Source of the DNA: Paracoccaceae bacterium
GTDB lineage: Bacteria > Pseudomonadota > Alphaproteobacteria > Rhodobacterales > Rhodobacteraceae
DNA: 14,822 bases
Assembly (NCBI GenBank): GCA_003565055.1
Contig: PXDM01000117.1
Coordinates: 1 to 14,822 of the forward strand
Reading direction: 5' to 3'
Positions 1 through 6,779 of the stretch are shown here, in pieces. The notes beneath the pieces are model-generated. The model ran no database searches. It had not been told where the DNA came from and worked only from the letters and a program-made list of their open reading frames with translations. How positions within the stretch are numbered: position 1 is the stretch's first letter; each line of letters opens with the position of its first letter. Both the position numbers and the translations under genes were made by a program.

Positions 1-360
1 GCCCGGCCGCACCTGTGTGAACTCCCGGGGCAGCGGGAAAATACCCACCACGTCTCCCCCAACTGGCGCCGGAAGGCATAGCAAGCACGGCAGATTTCTA
101 TTCCCGCTTGGCCTGGGACTCATACGGGGGGGGGGGGGGCTCAATCTCCAAGCCCCGGAATTGGCCAGTCTGTCGTAAAGCGATAAAGCGTCCGGCATCG
201 CTGACAATCTGGTTCGGCCCAGCGATGAACCGGGACGTCGTGCCGAGGGGGAGTATGTTGTCAAATCGTTGTCGAGACAGGCTTGCTTCAGCAGCCTGCC
301 AAAGACATTTCAGCCCGTGGCGCTGCCCCTTGTTTTATGGGGCTGCCGCCTTGGCTCCGG
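1..360. other. Left edge, no recognisable gene
   Basis: No gene can be supported here. The one open frame of note (108-365, plus strand) reads through a poly-G run as poly-glycine, resembles no family I know, has no convincing ribosome binding site and ends inside the neighbouring MITE-like repeat. A run of 14 G sits at 126-139. The stretch may be the remains of a lost gene or insertion, but the sequence alone does not show which. Confidence 0.5.
126..139. repeat. Homopolymer tract of 14 G
   Basis: Fourteen consecutive G residues lie between CATAC and CTCAATC. Tracts of this length slip during replication and underlie phase variation in some bacteria, but no credible reading frame or promoter is attached to this one. 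It could also be inaccurate in length, because long G runs are hard to sequence. Confidence 0.9.
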
Positions 361-519
361 TCTAACAGGCCGCTGAAAAAGGTTCTTGAGAAGCAATACT
401 CGTCGACCTCGTCGATGCCGGACGCGAACGTTTTCCATCAGTTCGACGAGAGCACGTGAAAAACCCGCCTTTTCTGGCACAAGCGTAGCGTCGGCGGACT
501 TTTTCAGCGGCCTGTTCTA
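361..519. mobile_element. MITE-like element with TCTA duplication
   Basis: A perfect 17-bp terminal inverted repeat, ACAGGCCGCTGAAAAAG at 365-381, is matched by its reverse complement at 499-515. It encloses 117 bp, for a total of 151 bp. The element is flanked on both sides by the direct repeat TCTA (361-364 and 516-519), which looks like a target-site duplication. It is too short to encode a transposase, so it is best read as a non-autonomous miniature element mobilised in trans by a full-length insertion sequence with the same ends. The parent family cannot be named from the sequence alone. The right end lies about 110 bp upstream of the DUF4394 gene and could contribute a terminator or promoter. 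Confidence 0.8.
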
Positions 520-521
520 AA

Positions 522-557
522 ACACGGCAAGTGTCACAGAAACGTCAGGTGCCGTGT
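522..557. promoter_or_regulatory. Dyad upstream of the DUF4394 gene
   Basis: ACACGGCA at 522-529 is repeated as its exact reverse complement TGCCGTGT at 550-557, with a 20-nt spacer. It lies 70-105 nt before the DUF4394 start codon, where a regulator-binding site would be expected. No clear -35/-10 pair could be assigned. It could also be a chance repeat. Confidence 0.3.
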
Positions 558-627
558 GAAACCTAATGTGATGTCCCTCCGTTGATGCTCCGAGGCCAGA
601 CTTGGCCCAAAATTGATGGAGTACAAC

Positions 628-1401
628 ATGAAGAAGTGCATAATCCCTGCCGCCCTCGCATCCGCTTTTGCATTCCCGGCCCTTGCTGATACCGGAATCG
701 GGCTCGCAGGTGATCGTACCCTTGTGATGATTGATCTGGAATCGGGTCAGGTGACTGGCATGACCGATCTCGACTATGAAGGGCGTATTCACGGGATTGA
801 TTACCGTCCGGCCACCAGCAGTCTGATCGGGGTCACCGAAGGTTTCGAGGTGGTCAATATCGACCCCGAGACAGGTGCGTGGGACCTCATCGTCGAGATG
901 GATACGGAGATGGAGATCGAAGACGGCGCTGCTGTGATCGTCGACATCAACCCGGCGGCAGATGCGCTGCGCTTCATGTCGGGCACCACGAACCACCGGG
1001 TGAATCTCTCGACTGGCGAAGTCATGGTGGACGGCGATCTGACTTTCACCGATGACACGAGCGGAACGCCGATGGTTGAAGGGACGGCCTATAGCAATTC
1101 CTATGGCGAGCCTGAGTCCACGGCGATGTACAACATCGACACCGAGCGCGCGGCACTGCTTCTTCAGACCGCGCCAAATGACGGTGACAACGAGATGATC
1201 GGTGAATTGGGTGCGATGATCGAAGGGCCGATCGGGTTCGACATCGTGACCGATTCCAGCGGCAGCAATACCGCATGGCTCTCTGCGAACGGGGCTCTGC
1301 ACACAGTTTCTCTGGATGACGGCTCGATCACCGGCACCTGGGAGATCGAAGCGCTCGACGTCACGCTGCGCGACCTGACTGTCATGACCTCGGACGACTG
1401 A
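628..1401 (+). CDS. Secreted DUF4394-domain protein
   Basis: This encodes 257 residues. The start at 628 is chosen because it gives a clean signal peptide (MKK, then a hydrophobic stretch ending in ALA at residues 18-20) and has GGAG six nt upstream; in-frame starts at 613 and 616 would only add a hydrophilic prefix. The mature protein reads as repeated beta strands with the phrases characteristic of DUF4394: a short pattern ending in IDLESGQ, then HGIDYRPAT, then VNIDPETG. These occur in the usual order and predict a beta-propeller-like fold. The protein should be periplasmic or exported. Its function is unknown. It is monocistronic: a MITE-like element lies upstream and a strong terminator follows 19 nt after the stop. 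It has no evident link to the DMSP genes. Confidence 0.85.
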   Translation: MKKCIIPAALASAFAFPALADTGIGLAGDRTLVMIDLESGQVTGMTDLDYEGRIHGIDYRPATSSLIGVTEGFEVVNIDPETGAWDLIVEMDTEMEIEDGAAVIVDINPAADALRFMSGTTNHRVNLSTGEVMVDGDLTFTDDTSGTPMVEGTAYSNSYGEPESTAMYNIDTERAALLLQTAPNDGDNEMIGELGAMIEGPIGFDIVTDSSGSNTAWLSANGALHTVSLDDGSITGTWEIEALDVTLRDLTVMTSDD

Positions 1402-1419
1402 CCTATAGCCTGTCCATGC

Positions 1420-1455
1420 GCGCGCCGCAGACTTTCCTGCGGCGCGCCTTTCTGT
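1420..1455 (+). terminator. Rho-independent terminator after the DUF4394 gene
   Basis: An 11-bp perfect GC-rich stem (GCGCGCCGCAG at 1420-1430, CTGCGGCGCGC at 1437-1447) with a 6-nt loop is followed by CTTTCTGTAGT, a modest T-rich tail. It begins 19 nt after the stop codon, which is the right place to end this transcript. Confidence 0.85.
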
Positions 1456-1496
1456 AGTAAAGACCTTTTGTATCACAGAGGATTCCCGCCCTCTCG

Positions 1497-1985
1497 ATGC
1501 GCAGACATAGTGTGACGGCGGCGATTTTGAGGCGACAGATGGCCCCATTCTTTCGTGTCGCATCTTGGCGGATTGCGCCTGGAGACGTCCTGTCGAAGAA
1601 TGGCGTGCCGATGGATTGGCCAGTGTTTTCGTCCATTCTCAAGCGCGGTTTGAAGCGGTCTGTTATCGGGCCGCAGAGCTGTAATCCTCTGACCATGTAA
1701 ACTGTCTGTTGATCGGCGAATGGCACGGGTTGTCGGACCCCAAGCTCAACCGCGCGCTCAAGGTCCAGCCGAATTGCGTCGCGTTTTTCGGGTCTTGGCT
1801 GCACGCGCCGGTGCTGGATGAAACGAAACACTGCCGTTTTCGGAATGCGCGCGTGAAAGGCGGTCTCTGCAATGATCCAATGGCCGAAGTCAGCCGCCAG
1901 CTCGCGGGCCATGACCTGACGCTGAGGGCGGCGGCCGAGGCGGAGATCGGACAGCCCCCCCTCAAGGCGCGGGGAAGCCCCGAAA
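1497..1985 (+). pseudogene. Degraded IS5-family transposase remnant
   Basis: Two adjacent plus-strand frames together resemble the N-terminal half of an IS5-family transposase. The first (1497-1697) contains GDVLSKNGVPMDW and ends in PLTM. The second, a different frame from about 1701, continues with LLIGEWHGLSDPKL, then DETKHCRFRNARVKGGL and a RQLAGHDL segment. WHGLSDPKL and DETxxCRFRN are typical of the family. The frame change at about 1698-1702 is best explained by loss of one base, because the order of motifs is otherwise collinear. No DDE catalytic core, C-terminal half or terminal inverted repeats could be found, so this is an inactive fragment. Its right boundary is approximate. Confidence 0.75.
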
Positions 1986-2225
1986 ACCCCGGCAATCGCA
2001 TACCCTTCAGCTCACAGACCGACCAAGTCCGCTGCACGACCAGCGGACACAGAAATATGGGCTTGGGCCGCCACAAGTATCGTATCTTGCCGTCACGCAG
2101 AGCGTTTCCACAGGGTTTTGAGAACATGGGGGCTCGACGAACTGAATATTGTGTTTGATCCGAAGCTTGATATGCTCGACAACAATTGGGCTTGTCTGCA
2201 ACGAGGCTGCCACGAACACCGAGAT
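1986..2225. other. Decayed sequence between IS remnant and epimerase stub
   Basis: No intact gene is visible. Frames on both strands are open for short stretches only and give low-complexity, cysteine- and arginine-rich translations with no recognisable motif. The segment most likely contains the lost end of the insertion sequence and the lost front of the epimerase-type gene that follows. Confidence 0.5.
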
Positions 2226-2411
2226 GCGCAACTGGCTGCGGGCGAGACATGGGTGCAAGAAAGCATCATCGGCCGCACCTGCAGGCTGGGTTTTGCCCAA
2301 GGGGACACTGGCGGGGTCATCCCCACGATGAGCGGTCGCGCATGGATCACAGCGGAAGCGGAGTTGCGTTTCGCCCCCGGCGATCTTTATGGTGCGGGCA
2401 TTCCGGCCTGA
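2226..2411 (+). pseudogene. C-terminal remnant of a proline-racemase-family gene
   Basis: The plus-strand frame from about 2226 to the TGA at 2409-2411 reads AQLAAGETWVQESIIG, then GGVIPTMSGRAWIT and AEAELRFAPGDLYGAGI. This order matches the last quarter of 4-hydroxyproline 2-epimerase/proline racemase proteins (a GxxWxQxSxIG segment, an IVPTxxGRA segment and the DPF..GI end). The N-terminal three quarters, including both catalytic positions, are missing. Some family-like residues may extend back to about 2190. An IS5-type transposase fragment lies immediately upstream, so insertion followed by deletion is a likely cause. It is not a copy of the intact racemase gene downstream: the C-terminal wording differs and it looks like a different subfamily. 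Confidence 0.7.
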
Positions 2412-2487
2412 GGCTGCTCATGGACCCGCGCGGGGCCTGTCCTGATCCGCCCGCGCAGCCAGCGCATTACGTCACAGGCCATTTGAG

Positions 2488-2493
2488 AAGGAG
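2488..2493 (+). promoter_or_regulatory. Strong ribosome binding site of the leader ORF
   Basis: AAGGAG lies six nt ahead of the ATG at 2500. It is the best Shine-Dalgarno match in the left half of the window, and it points to an 18-codon ORF rather than directly to the racemase gene. Confidence 0.7.
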
Positions 2494-2499
2494 AGCGCC

Positions 2500-2556
2500 A
2501 TGGATTTTCCAGCTAATATAACTGGCCCGGTCGCGGCCCTGCAGGAGCGCGGGTGA
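2500..2556 (+). CDS. 18-codon leader ORF coupled to racemase gene
   Basis: This encodes MDFPANITGPVAALQERG. It starts at an ATG with an ideal AAGGAG six nt upstream, and its TGA overlaps the next gene's ATG as TGATG (2554-2558). Ribosomes finishing this peptide would be positioned to restart on the racemase gene. I do not recognise the peptide. Two readings are possible: a genuine short upstream ORF that sets racemase expression by translational coupling, or the fused ends of a former gene whose middle was deleted. The decayed DNA just upstream makes the second reading plausible. Confidence 0.5.
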   Translation: MDFPANITGPVAALQERG

Positions 2557-3593
2557 TGCGGTCATTGCGGGCCATCCAGATCGTGGGCTGCCATGCCGAG
2601 GGCGAGGTCGGCGATGTGATCACGGGCGGGGTTGCGCCGCCCCCGGGGGGAACGCTCTGGGAGCAGGCGCGTTGGCTTCATCGCGACAGTGGCTTGCGCG
2701 ACTTTGTGCTCAATGAGCCGCGCGGCGGGGTATTCCGGCATATCAATCTGCTGGTGCCGCCCAAGGATCCGCGCGCGCAGATGGGGTTCATCATCATGGA
2801 GCCGGAACATACCCCGCCCATGTCGGGATCGAATTCGATCTGCGTGTCAACAGTGCTGCTGGATACTGGCATCATCGAGATGCAGGAACCCGAAACCCAT
2901 ATGGTGATCGAAGCACCGGGCGGGCTGATCTATGTGCGCGCCGAATGCGCAGATGGCAAGGCGCAGCGGATTTTCGTGCGCAATGTGCCGTCCTTCGCGG
3001 GTGTGCTTGACGCCGCGCTGGAGGTTGAGGGGCTGGGCCGACTGCGCGTCGATACCGCTTATGGTGGCGATAGTTTCGTCGTCGTCGATGCGCAGGCCAT
3101 CGGGCTTGAAATGGCCGCGCATGAAGCGCGCGACATCGCGGCTCTGGGGGCGCGGATCACTGCGGCGGCCAATGCGCAACTGGGGTTCCACCATCCCGAA
3201 AACCCGGATTGGCAGCATATTTCCTTCTGCCTCTTCGCGACCCCGCCCGTGACCGGGCCGGAGGGACCCGAGGTGCAGCATGCGGTTGTGATCGAGCCTG
3301 GCAAAGTCGACCGCTCGCCCACAGGCACGGCGGTTTCCGCGCAACTGGCGCTGATGCATGCGCGCGGGCAGATCGCGACCGGGACGATATTGACCGCGCG
3401 CTCGCTGATCGGATCGCAGTTTCAGGGGCAGATTGTCGAGACAACCACGCTCGGCGGCAAACCCGCGATTGTGCCCGAGATCTCCGGGCGCGGCTGGATC
3501 ACGGATATGCGCCAGTTGCTGCTCGACCCGTCCGACCCATGGCCGCGCGGCTACCGGGTCAATGACACCTGGCCCTTGCGGCAGAAGGGTTAG
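2556..3593 (+). CDS. Proline racemase-family enzyme with Ser/Thr active-site pair
   Basis: This encodes 345 residues, the usual length for the proline racemase/4-hydroxyproline epimerase/trans-3-hydroxyproline dehydratase superfamily. The start at 2556 (MRSLRAIQIV) has AGGAG eight nt upstream; GTG at 2553 is an alternative. Family landmarks are CHAEGEVGDV near residue 12, the first active-site segment MSGSNS with Ser90 where racemases have Cys, AYGGDSF at about 168, the second active-site segment DRSPTGTAVSA with Thr256 where racemases have Cys, and EISGRGWIT near the end. Loss of both thiol residues argues against the standard two-base racemase chemistry. The Thr at the second site is known from trans-3-hydroxy-L-proline dehydratases, so a dehydratase-type role is the best guess. 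It is cytosolic and coupled to a short upstream ORF. Its stop codon overlaps that of tctB. Confidence 0.85.
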   Translation: MRSLRAIQIVGCHAEGEVGDVITGGVAPPPGGTLWEQARWLHRDSGLRDFVLNEPRGGVFRHINLLVPPKDPRAQMGFIIMEPEHTPPMSGSNSICVSTVLLDTGIIEMQEPETHMVIEAPGGLIYVRAECADGKAQRIFVRNVPSFAGVLDAALEVEGLGRLRVDTAYGGDSFVVVDAQAIGLEMAAHEARDIAALGARITAAANAQLGFHHPENPDWQHISFCLFATPPVTGPEGPEVQHAVVIEPGKVDRSPTGTAVSAQLALMHARGQIATGTILTARSLIGSQFQGQIVETTTLGGKPAIVPEISGRGWITDMRQLLLDPSDPWPRGYRVNDTWPLRQKG

Positions 3594-4072
3594 AACAGCA
3601 GGCCGCGCGGCAGGGGGACATTGATCAGCTTGACGAATAAGACCCAGATCACCCCTGTCGCCACGACCGGCACCACAATCGTGCTCGGCCAGTGGCGCAG
3701 CGGTTCGCGGGTCAGCAGGAAACTCGCGCCGATCAGCGTGATGCAGATGCTCACCATGAAGCCCAGCACGCCGATGGCCCAGAACATGCCCATCCCGATG
3801 GCGACAAGCGCGACGCCCGTGCTCAGGATCGCGCGCAGGTTTTCGGGGAACTGGTCGGATTTGCCGAAGAGCGCTTCGATCATGATCACGGCTCCGGCCA
3901 GCATCAGGGTGATATAGGCCAGTTGCGGGAAAGCATGCGGGCCGAGGCCCGGACCGGGACGCCAGTTTCCATAAGCGATGTCGAGAAGCCCGATGGCCCC
4001 TATGCCGATCGTGATCAGCCCTGTGTAGAAATCCTGCCGCTTCAGGAGCCCGGAGAATTGCGGTTTCAGCAT
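3590..4072 (-). CDS. tctB: TTT transporter small membrane subunit TctB
   Basis: This encodes 160 residues, normal for TctB. The start MLKPQF at 4072 lies 16 nt after the tctA stop with an AAAGG upstream; a longer in-frame start within tctA is unlikely. About four or five hydrophobic helices are visible: residues 14-33, 47-67, two between about 80 and 120, and 130-150. Family landmarks are the GPGLGPHAFP segment before helix 2 and the LPRGLL end. TctB is the poorly conserved small membrane partner of TctA in tripartite tricarboxylate transporters, which take up carboxylates using a periplasmic binding protein. It is the last gene of the tctC-tctA-tctB operon. Its TAA is embedded in TTAG, which it shares with the TAG of the convergent racemase gene. 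Confidence 0.85.
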   Translation of the reverse strand: MLKPQFSGLLKRQDFYTGLITIGIGAIGLLDIAYGNWRPGPGLGPHAFPQLAYITLMLAGAVIMIEALFGKSDQFPENLRAILSTGVALVAIGMGMFWAIGVLGFMVSICITLIGASFLLTREPLRHWPSTIVVPVVATGVIWVLFVKLINVPLPRGLLF

Positions 4073-4088
4073 GTCGCGTCTGCCTTTT

Positions 4089-5606
4089 CTATTTCTTGTC
4101 GCGCAGGACAAGGGTGAAGGTCAGGATCATGATCGCCGCCACGGTATAGAGCCCGATGGCGATGGGGCTGGAGAGCAGATGCGTCCAGTCCCCGCGCCCG
4201 ATCAGCAGTGACTGGCGCAGCGCGCGCTCGGCGCCGGGGGCGACGATGAAGCCAAGGATCAGCGGCGCCAGCGGGAAATTATACATCCGCAGCACGACCC
4301 CCAGAAGCCCGGCAAAGAGCAGCACCCAGACATCAATCACTGAATTACCCGCTGCGAAAGTGCCCAAGATCGCCAGCACACAGACAATCGGCAGCAGGAT
4401 GCGCGACTGGATCATGGCGATCTTGGAATAGAAGGGCAGCAGGAATTGCGACAGGAAGAGGTTGATGAAATTGGCGTAAATCAGGATCAGGAAGAGCGCG
4501 TAAATGACCTCGGTATGGTCATAGATCAGGCGCGGCCCCGGCGTCATGCCCATCAGGATGAAGGCCGCGCCGAACAGCGCCGCTGTGGCGCTGCCCGGAA
4601 TGCCGAAGGCGAAAAGCGGGATCAGGGTCGAGCCGGAGGTCGCGCTGTTACCGGCCTCGGCGGCGGCGACGCCTTCGAGCGAGCCCTTGCCGAAGTCCTC
4701 GCTCTTGCGCTAGAAACGCTGCGCCAGCCCGTAGCTGATGAAGGCCGCCAGCGACGAGCCCGCACCGGGCAGGGCGCCGATCAGCGTGCCCATGGTGGTG
4801 CCGATGCCAGTGGCTTTCAGCGTGGAGCGGAATTCCGCAAAGGTCAGCTTGTCCTTGCTGGCGTCATAATCGCCGAGCAAGGACTGCGCCTTGTCGCGGG
4901 TGTCGTCCATGATCCGGTTGGCGCGCTCCATCCATGCCTTGGCCAACTGGATGATCAATTCGGAGACCGCGAAAATCCCGACCAGCACCGGGATCAGCGC
5001 CAGCCCCCCGGCCAATTCGGGGATGCCGAAGGTCAGGCGCAATGTCCCGCCCATCGGGTCGCGCCCGATCATCGCAAGCAGCACGCCGAGCGCGGCCATG
5101 GCCACGCCTTTGGCGACCTTGCCCTTGGTCAGCGCCGAGATGAGCAGGAGCGAGAAGGCGTAGAGCGCGAAGAACTCGACCGGGCCGAAGGTCAGCGCGA
5201 CAATCGCCAGCGGCAGCGCCAGAAAGATCAGCACAAGATCGCTCGTGGAATCGCCGATCACCGAGGAATAGAGCGCGGTCATCAGCGCCTTGTTCGGGGT
5301 GCCTTTCAGCTTGGCCTGATAGCCGTCGATTGCTGTGGCCGCAGATCCCGGCGTGCCTGGCACGCCAAAGGATATGGCCGAGATTGACCCGCCGAACATC
5401 CCCCCTTTGTAGATGCCGGTCAGAAGGCCAAGCGCCGCGGCCGGTTCGAGAAAGAACACGATGGGCAGCAGGATGGCGATGGCCATATCCCCGCTCAGCC
5501 CCGGAATGGCCCCGAGGGTGACCCCCATGAAGACGCCAATCGCGACGTATAAGATGACCTCCGGGCTGAAGGCGAGCATCAGCGCGGGGATGAAGGAGTC
5601 CAGCAT
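4089..5606 (-). pseudogene. tctA: TctA large membrane subunit interrupted by in-frame amber
   Basis: The frame from ATG 5606 to TAG 4089 covers 506 codons, the full TctA length of about 500, but codon 299 is TAG (4710-4712). Before it come a classic TctA N-terminus (MLDSF), GAIPGLSGDMA, GIYKGGMFGGSIS and GVPGTPGSAATAIDGYQ. Directly after it the same frame continues without any shift: RKSEDFGKGSLEGVAAAEAG, then IPLFAFGIPGSAT and MGMTPGP. No other damage is seen, so the lesion is recent, a base-call error, or a site of readthrough. Unless it is read through, the product is a 298-residue protein lacking the second half, and the transporter would be inactive. Restart within the remainder is possible at 4553 but would omit conserved sequence. 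The gene lies between tctC and tctB; its ribosome binding site is weak (GGGCGG). Confidence 0.85.
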
Positions 5607-5674
5607 GGTGGCCGCCCTGTCATGAAATCTCGGGAACGGGCCAGCATGTCCTGTCGGGTCATGCGGCCCAGTGG

Positions 5675-5710
5675 CCCGCTGCCAGACTGCGTATCTGCGC
5701 TGGCAGCGGG
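5675..5710 (-). promoter_or_regulatory. Intercistronic stem-loop between tctC and tctA
   Basis: An 11-bp perfect stem (CCCGCTGCCAG at 5675-5685, CTGGCAGCGGG at 5700-5710) with a 14-nt loop begins 16 nt after the tctC stop. There is no T-tract, so it is not a simple terminator. In binding-protein operons such structures between the binding-protein gene and the membrane genes protect the upstream message from 3' decay or dampen readthrough, keeping the binding protein in excess. That role is inferred from position here. Confidence 0.75.
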
Positions 5711-5726
5711 GAGGGCAGGGACGGGT

Positions 5727-6704
5727 TTAGTCGATCTCGCCCATCTCGCGCAGGATGTTGCCGATATTGGTCACGGTGTTCTGATAGAGCACGGTTGCAT
5801 CGGCGGCATTCATGGGCTCGATCCCGGCATTCACCCGGTCGTTCATCGCCAGCGCCGTGGGCGAGGCCAGCGCTTCCAGGAAGCAATCCTGCAGGTATTC
5901 GACCGTTTCTGCCGGCACATCGTTGGTTGCGAGAACCATCAGCCAGGCAGGAAGGACGACGTCATAGCCGGACTCGCGGAAGGTTGGTGTATCGGGCAGG
6001 ATGGGGGAGCGTTCTTCCGAGAAGATGCCGAGCGCGGTCAGCTCTCCGCTCGCGACTTCGGTCGCGATGCTCGGCGGCAGGGTCATGCCCAGATCAATAT
6101 GCCCGCCCATGATCAGGCTGCGCGTCTCACCGCCGCCCGATGTCGGAATATGGACGTTTTCGAGCCCGGTTTCCATCTCGAACAGGATCAGCGGAAGATG
6201 CACCAGCCCCAGCGGCGACGCATGGCCGAAGGTGATCGAACCGGGATCTGCGCGCGCCGCTTCGACCCAGTCATCAATGGTCTGGATCGGGTGATCAGGG
6301 CGTGTGTAGACTGTCGGCAGCCATTCGGTGAAATTCATCACGGGCTGCCAGTCATCATGGCTCCAATCCACCTCATCGACAAAACCCGACGTGACGACAG
6401 GGCCATAATCCGACACAAGCAGCGTGTGGCCATTGGGTTCAGCATTGCGCACGAAATTAACCGCTTCGAGCCCGGCGGCACCGGACATGCTGACCACGTC
6501 GATGCGCGGGCCGCAGAATTCGGGCGCCGTCGCCGAGAGAACCCGCGCGGTGATATCGCTGCCGCCACCGGGGCCGAAAGGAATGACCAGCCGGATCGGG
6601 TCATTGCCCAGCGGGCTGGCCGTTGCGATGGCAGGCGCAAGCGTCATCATGGACGCGATGGCAGTGGCCGCAACTGTCTTGCTGGTCGTCATCTTGTGGA
6701 TCAT
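5727..6704 (-). CDS. tctC: TTT periplasmic solute-binding protein TctC
   Basis: This encodes 325 residues. The start at 6704 has GGGAG six nt upstream. A signal peptide covers about residues 1-29 (basic start, hydrophobic stretch, ATA cleavage region). The mature protein follows the TctC/Bug-receptor pattern: IRLVIPFGPGGGSDITAR at the first ligand-binding loop, VDVVSMSGA-type segment, an SLIMGGHIDLG segment and an LGIFSEERSP/LPDTPTFRESG block late in the protein. These periplasmic proteins bind carboxylates or related small acids and deliver them to TctA/TctB; the ligand cannot be read from sequence. It is the first gene of the operon, has a structured leader, and is followed by a strong stem-loop. 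No TctD/TctE two-component genes are in the window. Confidence 0.9.
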   Translation of the reverse strand: MIHKMTTSKTVAATAIASMMTLAPAIATASPLGNDPIRLVIPFGPGGGSDITARVLSATAPEFCGPRIDVVSMSGAAGLEAVNFVRNAEPNGHTLLVSDYGPVVTSGFVDEVDWSHDDWQPVMNFTEWLPTVYTRPDHPIQTIDDWVEAARADPGSITFGHASPLGLVHLPLILFEMETGLENVHIPTSGGGETRSLIMGGHIDLGMTLPPSIATEVASGELTALGIFSEERSPILPDTPTFRESGYDVVLPAWLMVLATNDVPAETVEYLQDCFLEALASPTALAMNDRVNAGIEPMNAADATVLYQNTVTNIGNILREMGEID

Positions 6705-6779
6705 CAGGATCTCCCTCGTTGAAAAGACGATATCGCCGGTGCGTCTCGCCGCGTAACACGCAGTGTCATAATGGGTTTT

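Noticed and set aside
517..1563. A 348-codon minus-strand open frame
   Set aside because: It lies opposite the DUF4394 gene, which has a signal peptide, ribosome binding site and terminator on the plus strand.
1403..1912. A 169-codon minus-strand open frame
   Set aside because: It lies opposite the IS5-type transposase remnant, whose motifs are on the plus strand. The minus-strand translation resembles nothing I know.
4710..4712. Pyrrolysine insertion at the tctA amber codon
   Set aside because: Pyrrolysine is not known in this bacterial group or in TctA, and nothing nearby suggests its machinery. A mutation, sequencing error or ordinary readthrough is simpler.
4446..6722. Long plus-strand open frames opposite tctA and tctC
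   Set aside because: Their compositions (Arg, Gln, Gly, His-rich) and lack of motifs mark them as antisense shadows of the transporter genes.
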